Numbered from the stretch's first letter, positions 42,183-52,385 are shown. The stretch: DNA of 64,000 bases from Chaetoderma sp. LZ-2023a (GCA_034401795.1 CM067370.1:50503914-50567913), one strand, 5' to 3'. Translations and numbers: made by a program. The notes: a model not told the origin generated them from the letters alone.

Positions 42183-43097
42183 TTAATAGCCAAATACCTG
42201 GCTTGTTTTCATTTGCATGTATGTATGTAGGAGTGCATGTGCATGAGCAATACATGTGTACCTGTGGTTCAAATGTAATGGTAATAGTAATAGATATGAG
42301 AGTAATAGTAATGGTAATAGATCAAATCTGGAGTAATTGTAATAGTAATAGAAGGAATTAAAAGTAATAGTAATAGATGCAATGTAATTGACCCCATCCT
42401 TGGTTAATGGCGACCATCTTGGATCGCTTTCCCGCCAAAAGCTCCCATACTAAAGCAATTGGAAATTTAAAATGTTTTCTCAAGAATCTTGGACCGATTT
42501 GAAGTATATTTGGCGGGAAGCATTCTTAGAGCATAGAGATCTATCTTTTTGTTTAGACAAAGCCGATTAGCCAATTTGGCCGGTGTCCATCTTGGATTTT
42601 GGCCGATTTTTATAAACGTCTAAAAATCTCCGAAACCATTTGGGGGATTGATTTCAAACTCATGAAATATCAGTTCAGGTAAGAGCGGAACCAAGTTTGT
42701 TCAAGGGAACTTGATTGGCCAAATGTTTCGGCGCCCATCTTGGATGACCTTCTTTTCGCAGAACCGCTGGACGGGTCGGGACAAAATTTGGGAGATATGA
42801 TTAGGGACTAAAGGCCATTAAAGTTTGTTCCATGGAGATATGTCAAAACAACATGTCTGCCATGAATCAGTCAGAATTTAGCTTTTGTGATGGACATCTG
42901 GTATTTTGTGCAAATTTCTGAGAAAGTCATAAAAGACAACTTATTAACTGCTGGGCCAATTTTAGTAAAACTTGGCTAAACCGTCTTCACAGAAATTTAA
43001 TTGGTAAATTTTTCCAGTGGTCATCTCATTTTATCCGGTTGTACCGGTGGCCAATAATTGCAGGTGAGCGATACAGGCCGCTTGGGCCTCTTGTCTT

Positions 43098-43645
43098 AGA
43101 ATTCATGCAATAATGGTATAACAGATTGATTGCCAGAACTCACTCTGATCTGCAGTCTCGCAATGCACAGAGTAAATTTCAACTTAAACTGTGTATGGTT
43201 TTAAACATTTTGTATCCAACATAACAATCTCTTCCCAACAGGTCGAGACTAAAAATTGTGTGTAATCATCTTATTTGTAAGGTCAGTCATTCATAGATGA
43301 GTTCAAACTCTTGGTCTTTTTACTGTTTAGTGATTATATAAGAATGACCTCGCCTTAGTTTGGATGCCCTTCCTCAACTTTGATATAGTATCACATGGAT
43401 AATGTAACGAGGATTCAGATCAGTGCCAATCTCACCCCTATCCTTTTCTATATCCTGGATCTTGGTATAATTTGATCCCCAAATCAAGAGGTGCCTTCAA
43501 GATTCCAGGCACAACCTCCCTCCAGTTTGTTGATGATCCCTCCAGTAATTTAGTTATTGTGCTAGAAACAAACACGCGCACACCCGTGCATGAATGCACA
43601 CGCATTCATCCATGCACGCACACAAGCTCGCATGCACACACATAC
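43098..43645. other. Unassigned spacer with CA-rich tract
   Basis: Mostly unassigned; 43570-43640 is a CACACGCATGCACA-type low-complexity stretch. Confidence 0.4.
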
Positions 43646-43649
43646 TAGC

Positions 43650-44050
43650 ATAAAGGATGATTACTACAGTGTTGCGTATTCACCAGGCTGGGCCTAAATA
43701 TAGAGATCAAGGAACTAATGTATATCCTAAGGCAACTTTGCAGAATGCACACTAGAGCGTTTTGCACTAAGCGTTTATTGATGATCATTAGACTGATTTG
43801 TATTATGCTTGATGTTAAGTATTGCAGTTCTGTTATCTGGCTGCATATTCATCAGGCAAAAAAAGTAAAAAAGATCTAGATAAAATATAAAAATAAAAAC
43901 TTAACTCCTGTCAGAATAATTATTAAAAGGGCCTTTACATGTATAACTCATTTGGTATTTTTTCACAGATTAATTTTTAAATCAATGTCTGTACATCCAT
44001 CATACATGTACTTTGGGTACATAAGTTAAGCATTGAAGATACTTTATATG
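43650..44050 (+). pseudogene. Possible LINE RT fragment
   Basis: One frame gives 'RAFCTKRLLMIIRLICIMLD', 'VKYCSSVIWLHIH' and 'LTPVRIIIKRAF'. The 'YCSSV.W' pattern followed by an 'ARII'-like block is characteristic of LINE RT C-termini. Stops and shifts present. Weak evidence. Confidence 0.4.
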
Positions 44051-44394
44051 TGTATATTCATAAAACGTGCAGAATATATCTTGAAGACAACTTTAATTGA
44101 ATGTCATTGCTGAATTCTTCAGTCAAATAGGTTTCAAAATAATGATAATAAATATTCTAATCCTGACTATTATCCAGTTTACAACGTCACCAACATCAAT
44201 GTCTATACTATATGCTGAGTGAAACATATACAATGTATTCACATTTTGTTTGTTTTAAGAAGTAAGCTTTTAATAACATTGATCCTGTAATGATGTGTAT
44301 TTTGGAAATGTTGGTGTCTATGTGGTAGGGCAAGTTTAGGGCAAACACTGTCTGCATAATAATCTTCAGTTATTAATTGAAATGGAATATTTAA

Positions 44395-44587
44395 CCTTTC
44401 CCACTCAACCCGGGCAAAATGGCTTCTGTAGTGGTCTTGAGAATTGTACATTTGCAGAACAAGAGAAGAGTGTTTTCAAAATTTACCATTTAAAAGAATG
44501 ATTGGCTCAATATAACTGAGACGGTCATTCCAGTGATAAATCTTTAATGAGAAAATGTTCCTGAACAAATTGGATGGTAATAAACGG
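44395..44587. mobile_element. Family A MITE with TTAA flanks
   Basis: TTAA 44391-44394 then CCTTTCCCACTC; ends AATAAACGG then TTAA. Core 'TTTACCATTTAAAAGAATGA' and 'GTCATTCCAGTGATAAAT'. It overlaps the tandem duplication described next. Confidence 0.68.
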
Positions 44588-44815
44588 TTAAAGCTATCAT
44601 AAGCTGATAAAACCACCAACTTAGACTTGAGAATTGTACATTTGCAGAACAAGAGAAGAGTGTTTTTAAAATTTACCATTTAAAGGAATGATTGGCTCAA
44701 TATAACTGAGACGGTCATTCCAGTGATAAATCTTTAATGAGAAAATGTTCCTGAACAAATTGGATGGTAATAAAGGGTTAAAGCTATCATAAGCTGATAA
44801 AACCACCAACTTAGG
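44436..44815. repeat. 190-bp tandem duplication across a MITE/TIR junction
   Basis: 44436-44625 and 44626-44815 are almost identical (a handful of substitutions). Each holds the right part of the family A MITE plus the first ~40 bp of the long TIR ('AAGCTATCATAAGCTGATAA'). So the duplication happened after both were in place. Confidence 0.88.
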
Positions 44816-45232
44816 CTAATAAAAACACGCACATAGTTCTGCTGGTAAGAGCCGATTTGCAATCTTGTATTGTGTTGTGAAGTCAAAATTACCTTTATAT
44901 ACCTGACTAGGCAGGTAATACATCTTAGTGACCAGCCGTGCTCGTTGAGTCGATGAGCTTGCTTCATGCTTAGAGGCTAATTAGATTTAGAACAAGTTGG
45001 CTGACAATTATTTCTCCCTATACCAGCAACAGCATTCGCCCAAATTTTTCTCAAAATTATCTGGCTGATAATAGAGTTTTCATCAGCTAACGTTTTGATA
45101 ATGATTTGACAGGAAATCATTGCAGCAACAACTTTCAATCAAATTGTTCTCAATAGAAGCCGCAAGGTAATAGCATTTACTGCAGATATTTCGAGCAATT
45201 TGATTGACAGTCGTTAATGACTAAGGCAGCAA
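44778..45232 (+). repeat. Left terminal inverted repeat of the MADF element
   Basis: Pairs with 47178-47600. Contains TTTATATA (44894-44901) and the family B/C-like words 'ATGATTTGACAGG' and 'AGCAACAACTTTC'. The outer ~40 bp are duplicated at 44588. Confidence 0.8.
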
Positions 45233-45427
45233 CAACTTTGTTTTAAGAATTATCAGCGGACTTTCAATATTTTGGCTAACATTTTTGTAAGAAACGTATT
45301 TAGGCCTACGCCATACGTTATCGAGGTCCAATGTGAAATATATTTCCAAAAACAATAGATCCGCCCGGCACATGCACGAAGATCGTTACATGTAGCGATT
45401 TCATTCAGATACGGACAGCATTCGGAT

Positions 45428-45646
45428 GTGGGATTCCTTGAAATTGACGTTATTATTGCGTCTTTCATGGGCTATCCCCAAATCGACGCACTTATTCTGT
45501 ACATGTGGTCCAAAATAAAACATAAATTCATAGTAAGCGCGCGGGAATGTGAAAGGCTGATAAAATTATTTAGAAAATATTCATGCCTCTTTGATGCCAG
45601 CAATGCAGACCATAAAGACGCCGATTACAAACACAGACTAGATTGA
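45428..45646 (+). CDS. MADF-domain protein fragment
   Basis: A 72-codon frame; the last ~35 residues read ARECERLIKLFRKYSCLFDA, then SNADHKDADYKHR. This fits the first helix region of the MADF (Myb/SANT-like in Adf-1) DNA-binding domain: an initial LI.L...Y..L.D followed by a H/YKD...K block. The domain normally runs ~80-90 residues; here it stops exactly where a satellite-type repeat begins (45643, GATTGATCGGTCGATG). So the gene is truncated or interrupted. Upstream in-frame Met codons at 45428 and 45467 are possible starts. Within the long-TIR element it could have been an accessory DNA-binding protein for transposition. Family call is by pattern only. Confidence 0.55.
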   Translation: MGFLEIDVIIASFMGYPQIDALILYMWSKIKHKFIVSARECERLIKLFRKYSCLFDASNADHKDADYKHRLD

Positions 45647-46062
45647 TCGGTCGATGATACATCATCGCAAAGCCCCACGTTCACTGCTTTGAACCTTTGA
45701 CACACCCCACAACCCACCCGGGATGGGGGGGGGGGGGGGGGCGAGCCAAATGTAAACGTTTTGCATTTGGCAATCATGTGGGTAACTCATGCACCAAATT
45801 TAGTTGACTTTCATGCAATAGTGTCAGAGGAGTTGCATTACAATCAATTTTATGACCTTTTGACTCATCTCCAACCCCTGGGGGCGGGGCCAAATGTAAA
45901 TGTGCTCACCCACTCCACATTGATATGGGTAACTCAGATACCACATTTGGTTGAATTTCGTCCAATGGTTCCGGAGATGTGTTAAATCAGACAAATCGAC
46001 GGACAGGGGCAATTATAATATCCCGGACATTTTTTTTAATTGTGGGGATAATTAATAATTAA
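45643..46062. repeat. Satellite-type element, short copy
   Basis: Begins GATTGATCGGTCGATGATAC, contains two ~165-bp units ('GGGTAACTCA', 'CCAAATTTGGTTGAATTTCG', 'GACCTTTTGAC', GGGGCGGGGCCAAATG) and ends 'TATCCCGGACATTTTTTTTA'. The same start and end are found at 49581-50930. A run of 17 G sits at 45726-45742. It interrupts the MADF frame. Confidence 0.8.
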
Positions 46063-46149
46063 CGTATATGACAACACAACAATGCACCATTGCACAAAAT
46101 CTGTTTATTGCTGATGTCTATTCACATACATCTATATCATATAAATGAC

Positions 46150-46772
46150 ATTATTATACCACTAAGATCTGCACTGAAACAATGGTTGAGTTTCTGTCAA
46201 AGTACACTCGATTTTCGTGGCCATGGAAAATGAAAACGAAATACTTTTGCATTATAATCAATTTAACCTTTTGACCCCTGCCATGCCCCCCATTGGGGGC
46301 GGAGCCTAATCTAAATGTCGTCTTGCAAAGCGGATTCCTAGGGTAACCCACATAACAAATTTGCTTGAATTCCACCCAACAGTTTGGGAGGGGTTAGCGT
46401 GATGGACAGATGGACAATCAATTTTACCTTTTGACCCATGCCGCACCACTTTGAGGGCGGAGCCCAATCTATATGTCATCTTGCAAAGCGCATTCCTATT
46501 GGTAAGCCACATACCGAATTTGGTTAAATTCTGCACTATAATTTGGGGTGAGGTGCATTATAATAAATTTGACCTTTTGACCCTGCCACACCCGCTTGGG
46601 GGTGGAGCCTAATCTAAATTTCGTCTTGCAAATTGCATTCTTATGGGTAACCTACTTACCAAATTTGGTTGAATTCCACACAACAGTTTGGGAGGAATTA
46701 GCGTGACGGACAGAATGGACGGAGGCGATTACATTATCTCTGACGTTTTTTCAAAACATGGGGATAATAAGA
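46150..46772. repeat. Satellite-type element, 5'-truncated copy
   Basis: Three to four units ('GGGCGGAGCCTAATCTAAAT', 'TTGCAAAGCGGATTCCTA', 'CAAATTTGGTTGAATTCCAC') ending with 'GTGACGGACAGAATGGACGG' and 'TATCTCTGACGTTTTTTCAA'. Same family as 45643 and 49581. Confidence 0.78.
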
Positions 46773-46796
46773 CATGTGTAGCCTATGGTGGTGGGT

Positions 46797-46992
46797 GTGG
46801 GGTGGTAGTAGCAGTAGCAGTAGTAGTAGTAGTTGTAGTACATGTAGTAGTAGTAGTAGTACATGTAGAAGTGGTAGTGGTAGTTGTAGTAGTAACAGTG
46901 GCGGCAGCAACAGCAAACATAACAAAAGAAGCGGCAGCAGCAGCAGCAGCGGCTGTGGCCTTGGTGCTGGTGGTGGTAGTTAAGTAGTAGTC

Positions 46993-47048
<56 letters not shown>

Positions 47049-47049
47049 C
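46797..47049. repeat. GTA/GCA trinucleotide microsatellite
   Basis: GTAGTAGTA runs with GCAGCAGC and GGTGGTGG interruptions. Open frames here in both strands (poly-Val, poly-Tyr, poly-Thr, poly-Ser) result from the repeat. Confidence 0.95.
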
Positions 47050-47177
47050 CACTTGATTGGCCTAGAATTGAATAAAATCACTGCTTTCGGACATGTATAC
47101 GCATACGCGCAAATAGAATCACTCATTCGGATACACATACGGATACGCATACACGTTAATGGAATCCTAGCTTTAGT

Positions 47178-47600
47178 CGGCAATGACTGTCAATCTAAGG
47201 GCTCGAAATATCTGCGGTAAGTGCTTAGCTACATTGCTGCTTATTTTGAGAACAATTTGAGTGAAAGTTGTTGCCGCAATGATTTTTAGTCTAATTGTTA
47301 TCAAAACAACATAGCTGGTGAAACCTGTATTGTCTGCTAGATTATTTTCAGAACAATTTGACCGAATGCAATAATTGTCACCCAACTCGCTCTAGCGATA
47401 CATGTAAGTATCCTCGGCTCAATGAGCATGGCTGGACTAAGATGAATATATACATATATATATGTACCTGGATAGTCGGGTATATAAAGGGAATTTTGAC
47501 GTCATAACTCGATACAAGATTGCAGAGCGGCTCTTATGAGCTGTGAGCGTTTTTATTAGCCTAATTTGGTGCAGTTTTTGTCGGCTTACCATAGCTTTAA
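47178..47600 (-). repeat. Right terminal inverted repeat of the MADF element
   Basis: Partner of 44778-45232. It contains TATATAAAGG (47481-47490) and TGACGTCA (47497-47504), a TATA box and CRE oriented to transcribe outwards. Confidence 0.8.
47481..47504 (+). promoter_or_regulatory. Outward-facing TATA box plus CRE in TIR
   Basis: TATATAAAGG followed by TGACGTCA. The left arm has the same TATA (as CCTTTATATA, 44892-44901) and a degraded CRE (TGAAGTCA). Promoter function is inferred. Confidence 0.4.
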
Positions 47601-47714
47601 ATTAAGTAGATATAGTAACTTGTCTCCTTGCACCAGAATATGAAGCCTTAAGTGATTTAATTTTAAAATTGACTAATTTTTGCAAGTACCAAATATATAT
47701 GTATATTCTTTCAG

Positions 47715-47796
47715 GAATTTATTCATTACCATTCCATGACACACGCATTATCTACCTTGGTCGTGTCCCCCAAGCACCGGAGCTTGTTTCCAAATG
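47715..47796 (+). CDS. Candidate exon, gene unknown
   Basis: Acceptor TATATTCTTTCAG (47702-47714) then 82 bp reading IYSLPFHDTRIIYLGRVPQA, then PELVSKW, ending at ATG|GTTAGTAAG. Phase 1 at the start, phase 2 at the end. The peptide looks like genuine globular protein. The open frame continues to 47983 but loses protein character after the donor. Not recognised. Possible upstream partner at 31413-31538 (A + GA = Arg). Confidence 0.42.
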
Positions 47797-47799
47797 GTT

Positions 47800-48274
47800 A
47801 GTAAGAAGTTTGCATAAATTTCAAAATGGCGAATATACATCGCTTGCATATAAAAGTGTAAATATTTCACTATCGGTAACTAACATAGGTTTGATGAAAT
47901 TATACTTTCCTATTGTATCTCAATGTTCACAAGGCCCATTTCCTTCCCACATTATCTTATATAGACACCTTTTGACATATTAGTGGACATAAATAACCCA
48001 TTTTCGTAGGTCATCAAAACACATGACAGAAATGGTTAATAGAGACTGTTACCCGGATCCAAATTTTCTGCAGCAGTAATTCAATGGGGGAATCGGGTAC
48101 CAACAAACTATAGTCGGCTAAACAGCGTTCGGCTGGGCATTGCAAGTGCGCATGTTCAGTAAACCAGCACACTGACTGGTTAGTGAACAGAACTTGGCCA
48201 TTATTATACATAGATAATATTGACATACTGTAGGTCACAGATTCTATTACTTAAATGTATTATTCTTTATTCCG
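47800..48274. other. Unassigned spacer
   Basis: Presumed intron or intergenic. No element recognised. Confidence 0.4.
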
Positions 48275-48278
48275 TTAA

Positions 48279-48475
48279 CCCTTATATCAGCCAAAGACGG
48301 CTTCAGCGGCGGTTTTTATAAATGCCCACTGGCTGACCAAGAAGATTATTTTTGAAAATCTACCACTGGAATGACTGGCTCAATAACATAGCCAGTCATT
48401 CCAGTGGTAAATTTTCAAATATACTCTTTTTGATGAGCAAATTATCATTTTCTATTAGATTTGATGATTAAAGGG
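48279..48475. mobile_element. Family A MITE with TTAA flanks
   Basis: TTAA 48275-48278 and 48476-48479; ends CCCTTATATCAGCC and GATTAAAGGG. Central palindrome GGCTCAATAACATAGCC. Confidence 0.82.
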
Positions 48476-48531
48476 TTAAAATGAGAGCCTAAGAATACAC
48501 CATCCAATATTTACATTGTATCTGTGTTTAA

Positions 48532-48728
48532 CCTTTCAATGATAAGCAAGATTGCCAATACTCAACCTTTGCTGGTCTTAAATAGAATGGTCCTGCAAAT
48601 GTCCATATGCAAGCCAACTTAAGACAGTTTTTGAAAATTTACCACTGAATGACTGGCTCTGCTATAATGGCATGGAAATGTACATTAAATTCTGTTGACA
48701 AATCCTAATCATTTTTTAGTGTTAAAGG
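48532..48728. mobile_element. Diverged family A MITE
   Basis: TTAA then CCTTTCAATGATAAGC; right end GTTAAAGGAG. Core 'TTTACCACTGAATGACTGGC'. Confidence 0.6.
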
Positions 48729-48859
48729 AGCTTGTCAGCTTGGATACTTTTGAAAACCCTTTGCAAATATTTGCATTGGAAATAGATAATTGCTTGATAA
48801 CTTGTATAAATTCTTTCAACATTTTCCGCTGTGTCAGATTCAAGTGGAGCATAACAGAG

Positions 48860-48910
48860 AATCGTTGAATATTTTGAAACTGATTTGACTGAAGCCATTA
48901 TATATTCTAA
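48860..48910. repeat. Family B/C core half
   Basis: 'TCGTTGAATATTTTGAAACT' and 'GATTTGACTGAAG' without the inverted partner. Confidence 0.5.
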
Positions 48911-49046
48911 CTTCCAAAATAGTTGATAAGTTTGTAACAAATTGTGGTTGTATCACGCTGTGGTTTTTATGTTTGAGAGAATTAATGTATATGCAAAAAC
49001 AGATCGAATTTAAATTGAATACATTTTTTAATATCAAATTAATTAA

Positions 49047-49225
49047 CCCTTTAATTCATGAATGTGATCAGGCAAAATTTGAAGTTTCTAGAAAATATCT
49101 ATTTGTGCAGTCCAAGAGAATACTATTTTAGAAAATTTACCACTGGAATAACAGGGGCGGTTAAATGATCAAGTCAGTCATTCCAATTGTAGTCTTTGAA
49201 AAGAGTTTTCTGAAGTCCACACTTC
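49047..49225. mobile_element. Family A MITE
   Basis: TTAA 49043-49046, start CCCTTTAATTCATG. It shares the TTAA at 49226-49229 with the next copy. Confidence 0.7.
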
Positions 49226-49229
49226 TTAA

Positions 49230-49496
49230 CTCTTTAACACAATCGGGCCAAAACAGTCTTTGCAGTGGGCTTGATAAATGTCCATTTGCAGACTAAACAT
49301 CTTTATATAGTAATTCTTTGTGATCAGTTTACAACTTTAATATATTAACGCATAAAGTTGTTCAATAAAATTTTAATCGGTTATCGAGCCAGTCATTCCA
49401 GTGGTAACTTTTCAAAGATAGTCTTCTTGGTCTGCATATGGACATTTCTCAAGACCACTATAGAAGGCATTTTTGGCTGATATGGGTGCTAAAGGG
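49230..49496. mobile_element. Family A MITE with internal insertion
   Basis: TTAA 49226-49229 and 49497-49500; ends CTCTTTAACACAATCGGGCC and GTGCTAAAGGG. The two arms are separated by ~75 bp of foreign AT-rich sequence (about 49303-49375) in place of the normal centre. Confidence 0.75.
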
Positions 49497-49580
49497 TTAA
49501 AAGTATGCCTGAGGACAGGAACAAATCATTCACTATATCTTGAATGGGACCTGAAATCAGGGAGTCAGTAGAAGTGTAAA

Positions 49581-50930
49581 CGAGATTGATCGGTCGATGA
49601 CGCATCATCGAAAATCCCCATGTTCACTACTTTGAACTTTTCACACACCCCACAACCCATCCCCGGTGGCAAAGCCAAATGAAAACACTCTGAAATTATA
49701 TGGGTAACTCACATACCAAATTTGGTTGAATTTCGTCCAACAATGTCATAGGATTTGCATTGCAATCAATTTCATGACATTTTGACCCCATCCCACCCCA
49801 TGGGGGCTGGGCCAAATGTAAATGTTCTCATCCACTCCACATTGATATGGGTAACCGACATACTAAATTTGGTTGAATTATGTCCAACAGTTCTAGAGAA
49901 GTTGCATTACAATTAATTTTGTGACCTTTTAACCCCATCCCCCACCCTGCGGGTGGGATAAAATGTAAATGTGCTCATCCACTCCAGATTAATATGGGTA
50001 ACTCACATACCAAATTTGGTTGAATTCAGTACAATGTTTTCGAAGGAGATGCGTTACAATCAATTTCCACAGGTTAAAATTTGATCTTTTGACCCCCCTC
50101 TCCCACCCACTGTGGTTGGAGCCAAATCTAAATGGCCTCTTGCACTCTGCAATCATATGGGTAACTCGGATAGCAAATTTAGTTGAGTTCTGTCTAATGA
50201 TTTCAGAGAAGTTGCATTACAAACAATTTCATGACCTTTTGACCCCACCCTTGGGGCGGGGCCAAATGTAAATGTGATCATCCACTCTACATTGATATGG
50301 GTAACTGACATACTAAATTTTGTTGAATTCCGTCCAACAGTATCAAAGGAGTTGCATTACAATCAATTTTTTGACTTTTTGAACTACATGTACACCCCCC
50401 CCCCCACACACCCCACTCCTGGAGGCGGGACCAAATGTATATGTGCTCATGCTCATGTACTCGACATTGATATGGGTAACCCACAGACCCAATTTGGTTG
50501 AATTATATCCAATGGTTTCGGAAGAGATGCGTTACAATCAATTTCCGCAGGTTAAAATTTGACCTTTTGATCCCTCCATCACCTGGGGTGGGTGGGGGTG
50601 GTGTGTGGGGTAGAGCCAATTCTTAATGGCCTCTTGCACTCAGCAATGATATGGGTAGCTCAGATATCAAATTTGGTTGAGTTCTGTCAAATGATTTCAG
50701 AGCAGTTGTGTTAAACTGATTTGACCTTTTAACCCCTGCCACACACCCTATGGGAGGAGGCAAATCTAAATATCATCTTGCAAAGCAGTATCATATGGGT
50801 AACTCACATACCAGATTTGATTTAATTCCACCCAAGGGTTTGGTAGGAGATAGCGTGATGGATGGACGGACAGACTGAAGAAGGCGTTTACAATATCCCG
50901 GACGTTTTTTTAAAACGTGCGGATAATCAT
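49581..50930. repeat. Satellite-type element, long copy (~7-8 units of ~165 bp)
   Basis: Starts GATTGATCGGTCGATGACGC (as 45643), then units with 'ATATGGGTAACTCACATACC', 'AAATTTGGTTGAATTCCGTC', 'GTTGCATTACAATCAATTT' and 'TTTTGACCCCACCC'. Ends 'GGACGGACAGACTGAAGAAG' and 'ATATCCCGGACGTTTTTTTA'. Short ORFs within are by-products. Confidence 0.82.
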
Positions 50931-51057
50931 TCAGCTGTGCATATTCACAGCATGGTGTCTGTTTTATTGCAACAATCACAACAATTACATTGTATAGGTG
51001 TACCATCACACACAGTGACCCTTTACATTCTGAATCACAACAGCAGAATGGAAGATT

Positions 51058-51140
51058 AAGAACAATCAATTTGACTGAAAGTTGCTCATCAGTGCATTAT
51101 ACAGCAACAACTTACAGTCAAATTGTTTCCCGCAATAATA
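51058..51140. repeat. Family B/C-like hairpin
   Basis: 'CAATTTGACTGAAAGTTGCT' pairs with 'AGCAACAACTTACAGTCAAATTG' region (arms ~22 bp). Confidence 0.65.
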
Positions 51141-52380
51141 CCATCATGAATAATATATTGTAATGTTTTTAATACGTTTTGAGACTTTGTAATGATCATA
51201 ATGGCTTGAAAGATTTCAGCAAATAAACCTGAACCTCATTCATAAACACTCCATGATTAATATGTCTGTGAAGGAGCATCAGTACAATGACAATTAACCC
51301 TTAGCACACTCATGTCAATATTCTATCTTTTACGGTGTCAATAGCAAAGAAACTAAATGTACATTTTTCAAGAGTTTTCATGGAAGATGTTGAGGTCTAT
51401 GACAGCACCATCTTCCACCAAATATGTTAAAAAATAAACAGCAGTTCATCTTTTACTTTAATTTGAAAATTAAAAATTTTAACATCAGAGTGGTACGCGT
51501 TAAAGTTAACACTAGTGTATGTTTATGTTTATTGTAAAAACTCCATTCACTGTGTGTGTAAGCTAAGGTGAACCCGTACAATAGCCTAGGAGAGTATAGT
51601 CATGATAGTGCAGCTCATTTTTACCAGTCTTTTCCAAAGATGGTGGGAATATTTCTAGCACAATAAAGCTTACTTAATTGTCGGTATTGATGTCTAAACA
51701 TCACACCATATCTAGGTAATTAAGATGCATTTCAAGACAGCATATCATTCAGAAAACCTTTGAATATTTTAGATAACAATTTATCTCTGCCGCACATTGC
51801 TCCTTTAACAGATTAACCTAATATAGTTATAATTATTATATATAGATCTATACAGAATGAAATGGAATCTGGTGATTGAAATTAATTGTCCCCCCCCCCC
51901 AATTCGTATTGATATATGGGCGCTTTATAGCACTTGCACTTTCCCTCAGTCTGTCTGTGCTGTATTTGGTTTATGTACAATGACTCTTTTTTAGGCGCAG
52001 AGTCCGGCGGGTCACACCACCCTGCAACCCCCACTCCTAAATTTTGAAATCTAGTTGTTCCCAAATTGTCTCCTGGATTTCCGGAGGTAAATCGGTGTCA
52101 TCAGTTATTTGTTAAATTATTATAGTTTTATGGAAACTCTAATCATTCATGCAGTGTCTTTTATAAACTGGTTTGACTGTAAAAGTTGATTTTGGAACAA
52201 AATTCAACTAAACAGCATCCAGCAGAAATACATGATTCCTAATTTACATTCCCCTCTTACTTGGTGAATGGCTAAAAATGTTGTCAGCAACATTGTATCT
52301 AAAACTTAACCAGCATTTCTTTTGTGGACCTTTTAACAAGTTGACCTCTTAACCTCAAGAACTATAAAAATAATAACCAT
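51141..52380. other. Unassigned region
   Basis: No exon recognised. Contains a possible TTAA-flanked diverged element at about 51297-51515 (TTAACCCTTAGCACACTC to TACGCGTTAAAGTTAAC) and a C-run at 51891-51900. Confidence 0.4.
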
Positions 52381-52385
52381 TTAAT

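Larger units (their letters stand above)
41097..42399. mobile_element. Nested element with GGATGGGG ends and GTAATA-rich arms
   Basis: Begins GGATGGGGTAATATGTAATA and ends TGCAATGTAATTGACCCCAT, with CC. The terminal sequences are inverted, followed inside by long stretches of GTAATAGTAATAG (left as GTAATAGTAATAG; right similarly before the end). It interrupts the 40436-43097 repeat. It contains a copied piece of a family C element (41740-41879) and a family B element. Confidence 0.6.
40436..43097. mobile_element. Composite 2.7-kb repeat with hairpin-like ends
   Basis: Left end 'GCTGACCTGGCCTGAAAGCT' with 'CTTATGCCATGGCGACC'; right end 'GCAGGTGAGCGATACAGGCC' and 'GCTTGGGCCTCTTGT'. Ends of this type recur in mollusc genomes in my recollection. 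The interior holds diverged ~150-bp units ('GCCGGTGGCCATCTTGGATT', 'CAAGTTTGTTCAAGGGAACT'). A separate element is nested at 41097-42399. No transposase seen. Confidence 0.6.
44778..47600. mobile_element. 2.8-kb element with ~420-bp terminal inverted repeats and a MADF ORF
   Basis: The left arm (44778-45232) and the reverse complement of the right arm (47178-47600) align along their whole length: 'TTAAAGCTAT', 'TTAGGCTAATAAAAAC', 'GCAATCTTGTAT', 'CCTTTATATACC', 'CATCTTAGT', 'TGACAATTAT', 'CAACAACTTTCA.TCAAATTG', 'GCAGATATTTCGAGC', 'GATTGACAGTC'. Inside are a MADF-domain ORF (45428-45646), satellite-type insertions and a GTA microsatellite. No transposase is visible, so it is non-autonomous or has lost it. 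Superfamily unknown; MADF/Myb-like proteins accompany transposases in PIF/Harbinger elements, which makes that a possibility. Confidence 0.8.

Noticed and set aside
46688-47052. ORFs of poly-Val, poly-Ser, poly-Tyr and poly-Thr
   Set aside because: Trinucleotide microsatellite read in different frames.
28173-47796. Direct splicing of candidate exon 28173-28241 to 31413 or 47715
   Set aside because: Terminal T joined to the leading GA makes an in-frame TGA, so these cannot be consecutive exons as delimited.
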